Assembly (NCBI GenBank): GCA_020631735.1
Contig: CM036223.1
Coordinates: 10,082,191 to 10,146,190 of the forward strand
Source: Saccharum officinarum
Taxonomy: Eukaryota; Streptophyta; Magnoliopsida; Poales; Poaceae
Reading direction: 5' to 3'
DNA length: 64,000 bases
Part shown: positions 22,261-32,529 of the stretch, piece by piece
Numbering within the stretch: position 1 is the stretch's first letter
Layout: each line of letters opens with the position of its first letter
Translations under genes and position numbers: made by a program
The notes under the pieces: generated by a model
Seen by the model: only the letters and a program-made list of their open reading frames with translations
Told to the model about the DNA's origin: nothing
Database searches by the model: none

Positions 22261-23640
22261 GGCCATATTACACTGCCGACTGCCGTACCCGTACAGCCAG
22301 CCAGCCAGCTACTCGTGTTCCGCTGGTAGTTGATCTGCTCGTTCGTGGCTGCAAACTGGCTGCACGATCAAGCCACATGTATGATGTGCAGTAGTACAGT
22401 ACTTCCCTGCTTTTCATTTGATGATTGATTGATGATTTGTGTTGTGCCGCCGGGGTTGCCAGACTTTAGGACAAATCATAAATAAATTTGATCATACGTC
22501 TCAATGAATGACAGATAATGAAAGACTGGAATTCACAATGGAGAGTCGGTCTGCCGTAGTATACCTCTCGCATTGTGTTGAATGAAAAAATAAAGGTGTA
22601 TGATCCCCAATGCAAAGCCTCTGCCTTTCACGCATCTTTTTTAGTAAGGCAATTTAAAGTCTGGCTGATGGTTGTTGTTCTGTTGAGTTAAAAAAAAAGA
22701 CCTTGTTCGTTTGAGCTTATCAACCAAATCAGCAGCAATTCAACGGTGTTTGCCCATAGTAGAGTATACGTGTTGCCTGATCACCACCTCGTCTTTCGGA
22801 GTTGGGACTCACTCCAACTTTGAAAAGAGGCGCATGCAGTGGCAGACTGGCAGGAAATGGGCCGGGGATCGCTCACGTCAGCGGGGACTTTAACACGATG
22901 CATGATGCACGGATAAGAACATGAACAATGGCAAGAGAGGCTCTCTCTCTCACACACAATAAAAAAGGGCAAGATCCGTTAGGCTGAACACGGAGCCAGC
23001 ATGGGCTATTGCATTGGGGATCATACGTCACCTACTAGCCCGGCCCATTATCCCCCCCCCCCCCCCCCCCCCCCCCCCGGCTCCTCCTCCCGGTCCATGA
23101 TTTCCCTTCCCCAAATTGATCCACGGAGCACCGACGGCCGAACCTCCCGGCAACGCGATTTCTCTGCTTGATCGGCTCAAATCAAAGCACCTGATCATAC
23201 CTGTTTCCATGCATGCGGATCGGCCGGCCTGTTTCGTTTGCTGGCGAACGATCCAAGTAGCTTTCTTGTTTACTGGCAAAAAACAAAAAGAAAAAAACCC
23301 AACTCCCGACCCGAGAGACATGGTAATGAAAGCATCTCTTGGCGACCGTCATGCAATGAAAAAAAAACGAACGTGCTCATGCCCGAACGTTCGATGGATA
23401 AAATCCATTGGACGGTACATGCTACCTAAGAAAACAGAAAAGAAGGGAATCCTCCACGTAAGCACGGAAAGAGGAAAAGGAAGCCCCGCTTCCCACCCTT
23501 CGTCCAGTCCACGTAAACACAAAAAGAGGAAAAGGAAGCTCCGAAGACGCCCCACCACCCCACGCGCATGGGATCCGCCCCGCCCCAACCTCATCGGCCC
23601 CTGCACCTCCGCAAGCCGCCAGCTCTCCCCCATAGCCCGT
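22261..23640. other. Unassigned sequence with inverted repeat and poly-C run
   Basis: No gene is supported. GTATGATCCCCAATGCAA at 22598-22615 recurs inverted at 23009-23026, spacing about 410 bases, so the interval may be a small inverted-repeat element. A run of 27 C at 23052-23078 lies just outside. The rest includes purine-rich runs such as AAAAAGAGGAAAAGGAAG repeated twice near 23470 and 23520. Confidence 0.6.
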
Positions 23641-24350
23641 CCACCAGCTGCAACAACGAAAAAAAGTTATTGCAACATCGAAAGAACGTCTAATGCAACA
23701 AACGAAAAAACTGCTGCAACAAACAAAAAAAAGCTATTATAACAACGAAAGAACATCTAATGCAACAAACAAAGATATGAACTGCAACATCAAAAAAAGT
23801 CTACTGCAACATTCAAAAACATCCACTGCAACATCGGACCAAATCTGCTGCAACAACGGAAAAAACCTATTGCAACATCTCAAGCACTACTACTGCAACA
23901 TCGGGCCAAATCTACTGCAATAACGGAAAAAACCTATTGCAACATCTCAAGCACTACTATTGCAACATCGGAAAAAATCTGCTGCAAACAACGAACAAAA
24001 TCTATTGCAACATCTCAAGCACTACTACTGCAACATTAGAAAACGCCTGTTGCAACAAAAAAATACCATTGCAACATTCCAAATCATTTGTTGCAATATT
24101 GATAAAGAACCATTCCAACAACGACGAGAGCTAAACCCCGAGAGCTCACCGGAATCCTAGCCTACTGCAACATCAACTGAAGCCTACCACAACATCTCGA
24201 GAAAACCATTGCAACACAGTGAGAGCTGAACCCTGAGAGCTCGGCGGAACCCTAGCCTACTACAACATCAACTGAACGCTACCGCAACATTCGGAGAAAA
24301 CCATTGCAACATGGTGAGAGCTGAACCCCCGAGAGCTCATCGGAACCCTA
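23640..24350 (+). repeat. Dispersed TGCAACA repeat array
   Basis: TGCAACA(T/A) followed by 15-25 variable bases recurs more than 20 times over 700 bases. The common form is TGCAACATCGGAAAAAA(C/T)CT. The higher-order unit TTGCAACATCTCAAGCACTA occurs three times between 23870 and 24030. Similar TGCAACA-rich arrays occur in non-coding parts of grass DNA transposons. The spacing is irregular and there are no conserved full-length units, so this is not CRISPR-like. Confidence 0.8.
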
Positions 24351-24359
24351 GCCACCACC

Positions 24360-25000
24360 ACATCCCATAGGTCCAGAGGGAGGAGGAGTAGGGGAGGAGG
24401 AGATCCAGAGGAGGAGGGAGGCCTCAGATCCAGATCCCTCCCCACCTACCTCGTCAGAGCCACGCCGTCGTCCTTGACTCCGGATGCATGGAGGTGAGAG
24501 AGCGAGAGAGAGAGAGAGAGCAGGGAGGGAGGGAGGTGCGCTCTCCTCGCCGGAAGCCGCCGCTGTCGCCCCCACTCTGGTGGCATAGAGGCACGCGGAG
24601 GTCGCTGCGGGGGGAGGGAGGGGTGGCTTGCCGGCCGTCGCGGCGTGGAGAGCGCGCACGGAGGGAAGAGCATGGGGCGGTGCGGCAGGGGCAGCGGCGT
24701 GCGGCGCGCGGGGACGGGCAGCAGGAGCAGCGGGGCAGCGGCGAGATAGCGAAGAGAGGAAATGAGTGGAGATGAAAAGGAACGGGTAGTCGAGTGGAAA
24801 ACAATAAGACCGAGCGAGCGAGCGGGGGTGGTTGAGTGGCACGGTGACACACGTCCGAAGCTGTCGGACTCCCGTCCACCAGCATTACCGAAAACGATAA
24901 GACCGAGCGAGCGAGCGGGGGCGGTCGAGTGGCGCGGTGACGCGCATCCGGAGCCATCGGACGCCCCGTCCACCAGCATTACCGAAAAAACCTTGCAGCA
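24360..25000. repeat. GC-rich block with 93-bp tandem duplication
   Basis: From 24798 and again from 24891 the sequence AAAAC(A/G)ATAAGACCGAGC continues through GAGTGGC(A/G)CGGTGAC to CCACCAGCATTACCG. The period is 93 bases with around 12 differences. A GA run (GAGAGAGCGAGAGAGAGAGA) lies near 24495. Open frames occur on both strands because of high GC and the repeat; no real gene is supported. Confidence 0.75.
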
Positions 25001-25772
25001 CGAAAAGACAAAATGACATAATTTGGAAACTACTCAAGGATAACATTAAAGAAGACTGTCATGCGAGGTTCATGCCCCATCCCTATCTATCTAACTATTT
25101 TATTATTACAATGTTACATGGTCGATCGGGACCAAGATTCCTACCGTCATGGCAATACTCGCAAGTGGATACGCAACTTACAAATAGTTCTAGAACTGTA
25201 GTATTTATTTACATAGGGCGACAATCAGATGAATACGAATGATTATATGTGAGTAGCTCTTTAATCTTTACATGGCATGGCACCTTTCTTGCTCTAGTCC
25301 GTCGAACCTGCACAAAAGCAAAATTAGATATAATTCCAGGATATAAATGAAATCATGCTTTGTTTGCACGACTTACGTTATCCTTTGTGACAACACCAGT
25401 AACACCAGTAACAAAAAGCAAAATTAGTTGGCTAGTTGCCAAGGGTGACAACTGCGTTAGGGTTGGGATGGACAGGAAGAAAGAAGTAACAAGCCTTGAG
25501 AAAGTTGCATGACACTGCTAGGAGCAAAGATAACCTTTCTGTTGTTGGCCTCTAATATTCAGTGTACATTATGCAACCAGAACACGAGTATATTCTGTTA
25601 AATTACTTCACTTTATCGTGGTCGGGACTGAGTTTTGGTCAAATGATATTTTGGTGTTTTTCCTAAATAAATGTGTCCATGCCTAGTATTATCTTGTTGT
25701 GCTGGGGTTCTGGCTGTGAGAATATACTGTGGGTGACTGCAGCTAATAAGTTATAATGGTGCATAATTTCAG
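25000..25772. other. AT-rich spacer before the ABCD relic
   Basis: No coding sequence, repeat or element end was recognised. It may include intron sequence upstream of the first recognisable ABCD exon, because that exon starts after an AG acceptor rather than at a start codon. Confidence 0.4.
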
Positions 25773-26373
25773 GTATTCAACATGTCAGGTAAAAGTATGG
25801 ATGCAGACCAAAGATTAACGTTTGATGTAGACAAGTTGACCACTGACCTTGCTGGCCTAGTTACTGGAATGGTAAAACCGCTAGTTGACATTCTTTGGTG
25901 AGTTGTCCTTGTACCTATTGCTAATCATGAACTTGGTTTGAGTTTCAGTTAGAATCCTAGAATTCATTGTGCTAATTGCAGCTGAATTCACCAGGTTTAC
26001 ATGGAGAATGAAGCTCTTATCTGGACGAAGAGGAGTTGCTATACTGTATGCTTATATGTTACTGGGTTTGGGCTTTCTGAGGGCTATATCCCCTGACTTC
26101 GGTCGTCTCTCAGGCCAAGAACAAGAACAAGAACTTGAAGGAACATTCAGGTAAAATACTGCATATTTTGTTGCGTCTTAGTAGAGCTTTTCATGCCATT
26201 TAAAAATTCTAGATGTTAATCTGGTGAACTTTTATAAGGTTCATGCATGCACTCGAGATTGCGGACACATGCTGAATCAATTGCTTTCTTCGGTGGTGGT
26301 TCAAGAGAAAAGGCGGTGAGTTCCATCATCCTAAATGGATAATGCCCAAGTTCATACAATAAGAATTGTTTAG

Positions 26374-26829
26374 GAAAAGTCAAAATTACTCCCCTCAAAT
26401 TTGGCTTATGTCCAGTTAACCCTCTAAACCAATGTTTGTTTCGATTTGCTCCCCGACTATTTAAGTTGGTCCAGTTTACCCCCTAACAAGATTTGTTTAT
26501 TTTGTTTCTCTGCGTACTAGTGGAGCCTGATTTCAAAATTTGTGAGATGAGAGATGACATCATAATTTATATATTAAAAATATGTCATAATTTTTTCATC
26601 ATTATTTTGATAGGTTAGGAAATTTAATAATAAATTAACACTAGAGATACAAAATTGTAAGAAACATAATGATGAAAAATCCGTAAATTTTTTTTAACAT
26701 AAAATATGATGACGATTAACCTCTCACAAAAATTGATGTTAAAACTTAACTTGTACGTGGAGAAACAAAAAGGATAAATCTTGTTAAGGGGTAAACTGGA
26801 CAAACTGAATAGCTAAGGAGTAAATGCCG

Positions 26830-26830
<1 letters not shown>
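26374..26830. mobile_element. Inverted-repeat MITE-like element in ABCD intron 3
   Basis: Arms at 26443-26517 and 26753-26826 are inverted copies: TTGGTCCAGTTTACCCCCTA on the left pairs with TAAGGGGTAAACTGGACAAA on the right. The left side extends outward to about 26374 (ATTACTCCCCTCAAATTTGG) but the right side is interrupted by a run of 30 G at 26831-26860. The AT-rich centre has no coding potential. Class undetermined because the right end is lost. Confidence 0.75.

Positions 26831-26860
<30 letters not shown>
26831..26860. repeat. Poly-G run, 30 bases
   Basis: Thirty consecutive G bases. The neighbouring 14-C run at 27063-27076 and the 27-C run at 23052-23078 are similar. Sequence accuracy and length in such runs are unreliable. 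Confidence 0.9.
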
Positions 26861-26863
<3 letters not shown>

Positions 26864-27753
26864 AGATAGGATGATATAATGTGGACCGTGACAAGGCTCT
26901 TTCCTCTCTTACGTGCATAACAGCAATTCCATTTTCTGATGCATCTCTATGGTACTTGCAGAGATCATTTAGTGTTTTAAAAACCGTTATTGTGTTTCCT
27001 ATATTTTTCATTGTATTTGCAGTTCAAATGTTTACAATTTCTAACTGGTAAAGATTCCTTATCCCCCCCCCCCCCCAATAGCTTTTGCTACCCTTATTTT
27101 GTTAAATGAGATGACCTTAACTTTTCTGCTTGTTATCTATTCTTCTCATATTTCAGATGTTTGAGGCTAAATTCATCAAGTTAATTAACCATCAAAGATT
27201 ATTTTGAAGAAAACAGTGGCTTTATGGTATTGTTGATGATTTTGTAACAAAGCAACTTCCGCACAATGTAACGTGGGGTCTGAGTCTGTTGTATGCTTTG
27301 GAGCACAAGGGAGACAGAGCTTTAACCTCATCTCAAGGTTACTAATCGCCAAAACTCTACCATTTTTCCAAACTATATTATTTATCATCTTATAAACATC
27401 CCGAAATGCATTTTTCCTTTGCTTCGTGCAACAGGTGAGTTGGTACATGCCCTGCGGTTCTTGGCTTCAGTGGTGTCACAGAGCTTCATAGCCTTCGGTG
27501 ACATTCTTGAGTTACATAAGAAGTTCCTTGAACTTTCTGGTGGGATTAACCGGATCTTTGAGCTTGAGGAGTTTACACGCGTCGCTCAAAGAAGTAAGTT
27601 CAGTTTGCTAGGACTTAATAGACAATAGCAATCATGTTAAATTCTCTAATTTCAATATTTTTCAGTAATGGTTATATAGCTGGTTTGTCATGTGTGCATA
27701 TTAGTCTGACACTACATATAATATATTGGAGTAGTAATTATTACAGTTGTTGC

Positions 27754-28806
27754 CTAAATTGCACGGATACGGATACGCGTATCGGTATCGGATACGGATA
27801 CGTGTATCGGATACGCCAACTTTCCAAAAACCCGATACGCGGATACGTTTAATATTTTAAAAAAATAAAAATAATGCACGTCTGACCTTAAAACTGATAA
27901 CAATAAAACATTACAATTAATAACTTAAGTGTACTATTATTACAATACAGCAAGTCTGAAGTCTCCTCAACTCTCAAATAATAATGCTACAGTACTCAAT
28001 GCAGCAGCAGTGGAGTTGGCTTGTAAAATAATACAAAGAAAAGACGCAGAATGCAAAAAGTGAAGAGGAGGGAGGCAAATAGAAAAATGCTTATCTCATC
28101 TTATCTTCTTGCTGTCCACCACACATCAATACATCCACCGCATGACTTGGCCTTATCCTTATCCTCTGCTCTTTCTTCACTGCACGATGCACGGCCGCAC
28201 GCCATGGACAGAGCTCGTCCTCCACCGTCCACGGCCAGCCCTGCTCATCTCTGCCACCGTCTGCGCCGCCCTTTCCTCGGCACAGGCCTCCGCCTCATCC
28301 CGCGCTGAGCTGGGGCCGAGCTCGCGCCGGGAGTCGGAGCCCGGAGGTGGTCCCGCGGGCGCCCGACCGCGCGGAGGCAGGAGGGGGGCGTCGGACGGGC
28401 TGCGCATCGGCGCTCAAGCGTACTGGCAGGAAGCCGCGCGTCGGGAGGCGGCACTCGTGCTGCTGTGTATTCAAGTGGGCGGTGAGCAGGGAGGTCGTCT
28501 CCGACGAGTGGAGGCTCGCCGCCGGTGGCCGCCGTGCGTCGAACGGGGGTCGGCGGGTCGCGTCGTCTCGTCACGACTTCACCCGTCGAGGAGATAGCGG
28601 CGCGGGGACGGGTCGTGGCCGTATCGAATTCGGAGATACGCGTGTCGCAGGCCTGATACGTACCCAGCAAACGTATCCAGAATTTGTAAAAATAATAAAA
28701 AATCGGATACTTCGTTGATACGTATCCACGGCGTATCCGACACGTATCCGTATCTGAAACGTGTCAGATACGCGATACGGCTGTTTCCTGTATCCGTGTT
28801 TTGTAG
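27754..28806. mobile_element. 1053-bp inverted-repeat element with 8-bp TSD (hAT-like)
   Basis: GTTGTTGC flanks both sides (27746-27753 and 28807-28814). The left end is CTAAATTGCACGGATACGG. The right end read inverted is CTACAAAACACGGATACAGG, with the shared CACGGATAC at the same offset. Subterminal regions are packed with GATACGGATACG and CGTATCCG words. An 8-bp duplication fits the hAT superfamily, though no transposase is present. The interior (28100-28610) is GC-rich with overlapping frames on both strands and may be captured host DNA. It sits in an ABCD intron. Confidence 0.8.
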
Positions 28807-31800
28807 GTTGTTGCTGACATGTCAGGCTGCGCAATGTTTGCTCTAAAAACTCTACTGGCATTTTTGTACAGAATGTTTATTATGGTTGAGCTTGTCACTT
28901 CATAGGAGTTATCTACATGTTTGCTATAAGAAAATATTCTTATAGCAGTTTTTTTACCTTTATCATCATACCAAGTTTAATAGTAATGTTGCATAGCAAT
29001 GGGCTGAAAACCGTGCAGTGTTCTTAAGGTTTTGTCAGCTGTTGTGTGTTTGCTTCAATGCCAGGAATTGGCAGAAAGTTAATAGTTGCATTTCAACCAC
29101 CCTGAGAAAGTTGAAAATGATATTGCCATTAGTTAACTTTTTTGTAACCTCTTCTTACTTCTTTTTTTCGCGAGCAGGCGTATATGCCTATATTTGATTA
29201 AGAGGGCGAGAATGGCCAATAGACCTACAACCACAAGTTTTTAGATGAAGGCGAGCAGCCGTCGTCCACAACCTCTTCTTACTTACTAGATGATGTAAGA
29301 TGGTTGCCTTATACGAGCTTTATTCCCCTTGTTTTCTCTCTTTAATATGAGGATACAACTCTCCTGCCTGTTTGAGAAAAAAATTCTGAACTTGCTCTTA
29401 AAATCAATAATCCCCCAGATACCAGTGTGTCTTCCAATGCCATCAATGCAGTCTCAGAAGAAATTATTTCATTTCATGAAGTGGGTTGTAACACCATCAA
29501 AGAAGCTATTGGCTAGAAAACTCTCATGCAATGTGGCACAAGGGAAAAGCCTTCTTCTGACTGATATTCAGTCTTCGTGCAGCCAACCTTTTTTTCTATC
29601 TTCTTCTCAGCAGTGAGCTTATATTGTCATGACTGATTTTACATTTTGCTGAAGGTCCCAATGGTAGTGGAAAGAATTCTATTTTTTTAGTGCTCAGGGA
29701 TCTGTGGCCCACCTTCTCCGGGAGTGTTACCAAGCCCTCAGAAGGGATGTTTCATGTTCCTCAGCGGCCATATACCAGCCTATGTACTCTGCGGGATCAG
29801 ATCATATACCCTCTTTCAAGGGAGGAAGCGAGGATAAAAATTCTTTCGTTATATGGATCTGGTAGGCCCATCTCTTGAGATAGCTGTCTGTTGAATTAGT
29901 AAGAACCTTGTATTATGGTTATCTAGGAGCATGCCAGTTTATTGGAAGTAATAAATTATATTGTTGCTTGTCCTGATAACGGGAAAACTGTGGTAATATA
30001 GGTAACAATTCTAGTGCCTCTGTCCTGCTGAATGATCACCTGAAGACAATTCTAGAGAATGTCCGGCTGCTGTATCTTCTAGAAAGAGAAGGGTGGGATT
30101 CTACACCAAACTGGGAAGATGTTCTGTCGTTAGGAGAACAACAGAGGCTTGGGATGGTCAGTATTAACTGGCAGACAACCTTGATTGTTACCTTTTCATT
30201 TTATATGCTATTGAGTTAATTGAATATCACTCTCTTCCTTTTGTCAGGCTTGTTTGTTTTTCCATCATCCTAAGTTTGGTATCCTCGACGAGTGCACCAA
30301 GTACGTGTTATGTCACAATGCTCTTTTGATTTTTTTTTTTGTATTTTCTCCCCTGTGCTGACCAATTACTGTGGGTCCTAAATTCATACTTGATTGCAGT
30401 GCTACCAGTGTTGATGTTGAAGAGCATTTGTACAGTGCTACCAGTGCGATGATTCTGATGGTGGTGAACCGTCAAAAAAAAAAAGATGCTGAATGTCTTG
30501 TCAATTTATCCACAACTTGCTTTCCAAAATGAATCGGTCATGTTGCTAAAACTTTTCCGGTTTTCCCCAATTATTACAGAGACCTGCCTTGATGGGACTT
30601 CCATGCCTTGGAGTTTAAGCTCATTGACGGCGAAGGGAAATGGGAGCTAGGTGCGATCCAGCAGTGAATGACGATGGTACCCATTAGGAGTTGATGCCAT
30701 CAAATGCGCCGTGGACAATGTAGACGGTGGCAGCGTTGCTATGTTGGAAGATGTCTTACGTTGAGCCGGTAGCATTGTCAGCAAGTAGATGATTCATAGC
30801 ACGTACTGGGGTCTTATTCTGAACTATGCAGCGGTGTTCTTATTTCAGCAAGCTTTTAATTTGTAGTCTGCAACTTGCTTGACATCACTTAAACACCCAC
30901 CAATGTCATAGCCAAATGCTTGCTAAGCTAACATGTTGGCCTTTTGATTTTCATGCCTCAGAACATGCCGAATTTGAAATTCAGCAAATGAACCAATGAT
31001 GTCAAGGCAGGCATCAAGACAAACTTTTAGTGACTCTTCTAAGCATTAAAATTCACCAGCAACTTGTTCCACCAGCAAAGAATCACCATAGGCTTCAACA
31101 TGTTATACTTCATAGATTGCAATATAAGCCAAGCCGAATAAGAAAACTTCACATTCGACTTGAATTTTGGTGCAAATGTAATTTTAATCGGTTTGATGTC
31201 TCAAACAGTACTATTGTGAGAAATAATGATTATGCCAACACTTTCGTCTTATTTGCAAGCCGATTAATCATATTATCACATCCATGAAGTAAATCCAAAA
31301 TGCATATGTCATGCCCCCCGGGCCTGAAAATCATCAAAGTAAATTTCATGGGGGCTTTCTAATAGCACGATGGTCACAAGCACTCATCGGCTATATTTTT
31401 ATACTAAGGGCGATATCAAAATATCGGCCATATGAATTCATCCACAAGAACATGCATAACCGAAATAAATATTTCGGCTCTGGATCATTGATGAGCAAAA
31501 TAATTTGGCAACCCTCCATAACATAAAGATCCATAACAAGGATCAAAATAAGGAGTTAAGGGATAATCATGCATACCAGGGAATGAATTCCACATAAGCT
31601 TAGGCAGAGAGTATGAATGATGTCATGACCAATGATTTTGACAATTTGGTGCAAACCTCCAACTTGGCAATTATTTTTTGAATCTTCTTCTCTCCTTTGC
31701 CTTTGTTGCACTACTTGCTTAAGCATTATCCTTCTGAGCTTGAATACTTCCTTTACGAACCCATGTTAAGCCCTTTTCTTTTAGCTTCTCTGCACTAAGC

Positions 31801-32529
31801 TTCTGCAACTTCTTTTCTTGTCACTTTGGTAAACCGATTGAGCATATCGGTTTTATTTCTGTTTTGGACAGCAGCAAATCATTCTTGACTTTGGGCACTC
31901 TCGCCTTCTTTTGTTCAGATTTGGCACCTATAATATCAATAGATGATTTCCCCACTTCTTTGCCATCAATAGCCAGATTTTTTAGCAATGTAATTGGCTT
32001 TTCAATAGTTGAACTCAGATCTGAACTTTTATCTTTTCGGCCATCATACTTCACGCGGTAAACTTGTTTTACCACTTTCTTCTTTGCTTGAGCTCTGAAC
32101 CGATTTTGATCAAATCGGTCTTTATAAGATGATGATTTCTGTGAATGTCTAGGAGCTGCATATTCTACATGTTGTGGCCTGAAATATGGTGAAATATGTG
32201 CCTCTTAAACAAACCTGCCCCAAGATGAATAAGGATGAAAATATGTGGGCTGTGATCCATATGACATAGGAATTGGCTGCTCAAAAGGAGAATATGTTGC
32301 TGCTACGTGAGATCTATCTCCTTGCCAATTCCACTCTTGAAACTTGTGCTTTGGAGGTGATTTTGATGATTACACTTTCTTTGACCGATTGGTGACATTT
32401 GCTTTTGCTGTCTTTTCATATTTAGCTAGAAGTTCCTTGAAGCTAAGCTTCGGCCTTCTATTCTTTAGCTTGTCATAGCCTTTACCTCCATTAGCTTTAT
32501 GAGCATCCTTCTTCTTCTTCTCATCTTAA

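Larger units (their letters stand above)
25773..30667 (+). pseudogene. Peroxisomal ABC transporter (ABCD/COMATOSE type), C-terminal half, decayed
   Basis: Full-size plant ABCD proteins import fatty acyl substrates and jasmonate precursors into peroxisomes. This copy retains only the second half. Exons: 25773-25897 (LTTDLAGLVTGMVKPLVDIL), 25995-26150 (MKLLSGRRGVAILYAYMLL), 26239-26315, 27157-27337 (VTKQLPHNVTWGLSLLYALE), 27435-27593 (FLASVVSQSFIAFGDILELH), 29419-about 29620, 29655-29861 (Walker [10 protein letters not shown], where the family has GKSS), 30002-30156 (signature LSLGEQQRLGM), 30248-30300 (Walker B FGILDECTN), 30400 onward, and a last piece ending FKLIDGEGKWELGAIQQ then TGA at 30667. 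Lesions: a 4-base insertion near 26262, a frameshift near 27210, a 2-base deletion near 29484, a lost GT donor after LLLT, and scrambled sequence after 30430. The first half of the gene is absent. It is a relic of a genomic copy, since introns remain. Confidence 0.88.

Noticed and set aside
23640..24350. CRISPR-like spaced repeats
   Set aside because: Only a 7-8 base word recurs, spacing is irregular, linkers are low complexity and the context is a plant nuclear genome.
24348..24980. Minus-strand frames of 164-177 codons
   Set aside because: Generated by GC richness and the 93-bp duplication; the repeated STAPARSLGLIVF-type peptide is a by-product of the DNA repeat.
28109..28720. Overlapping open frames of 123-162 codons
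   Set aside because: Located inside the GATACGGATACG element, open on both strands with no recognisable domain; possible captured sequence but not a gene call.
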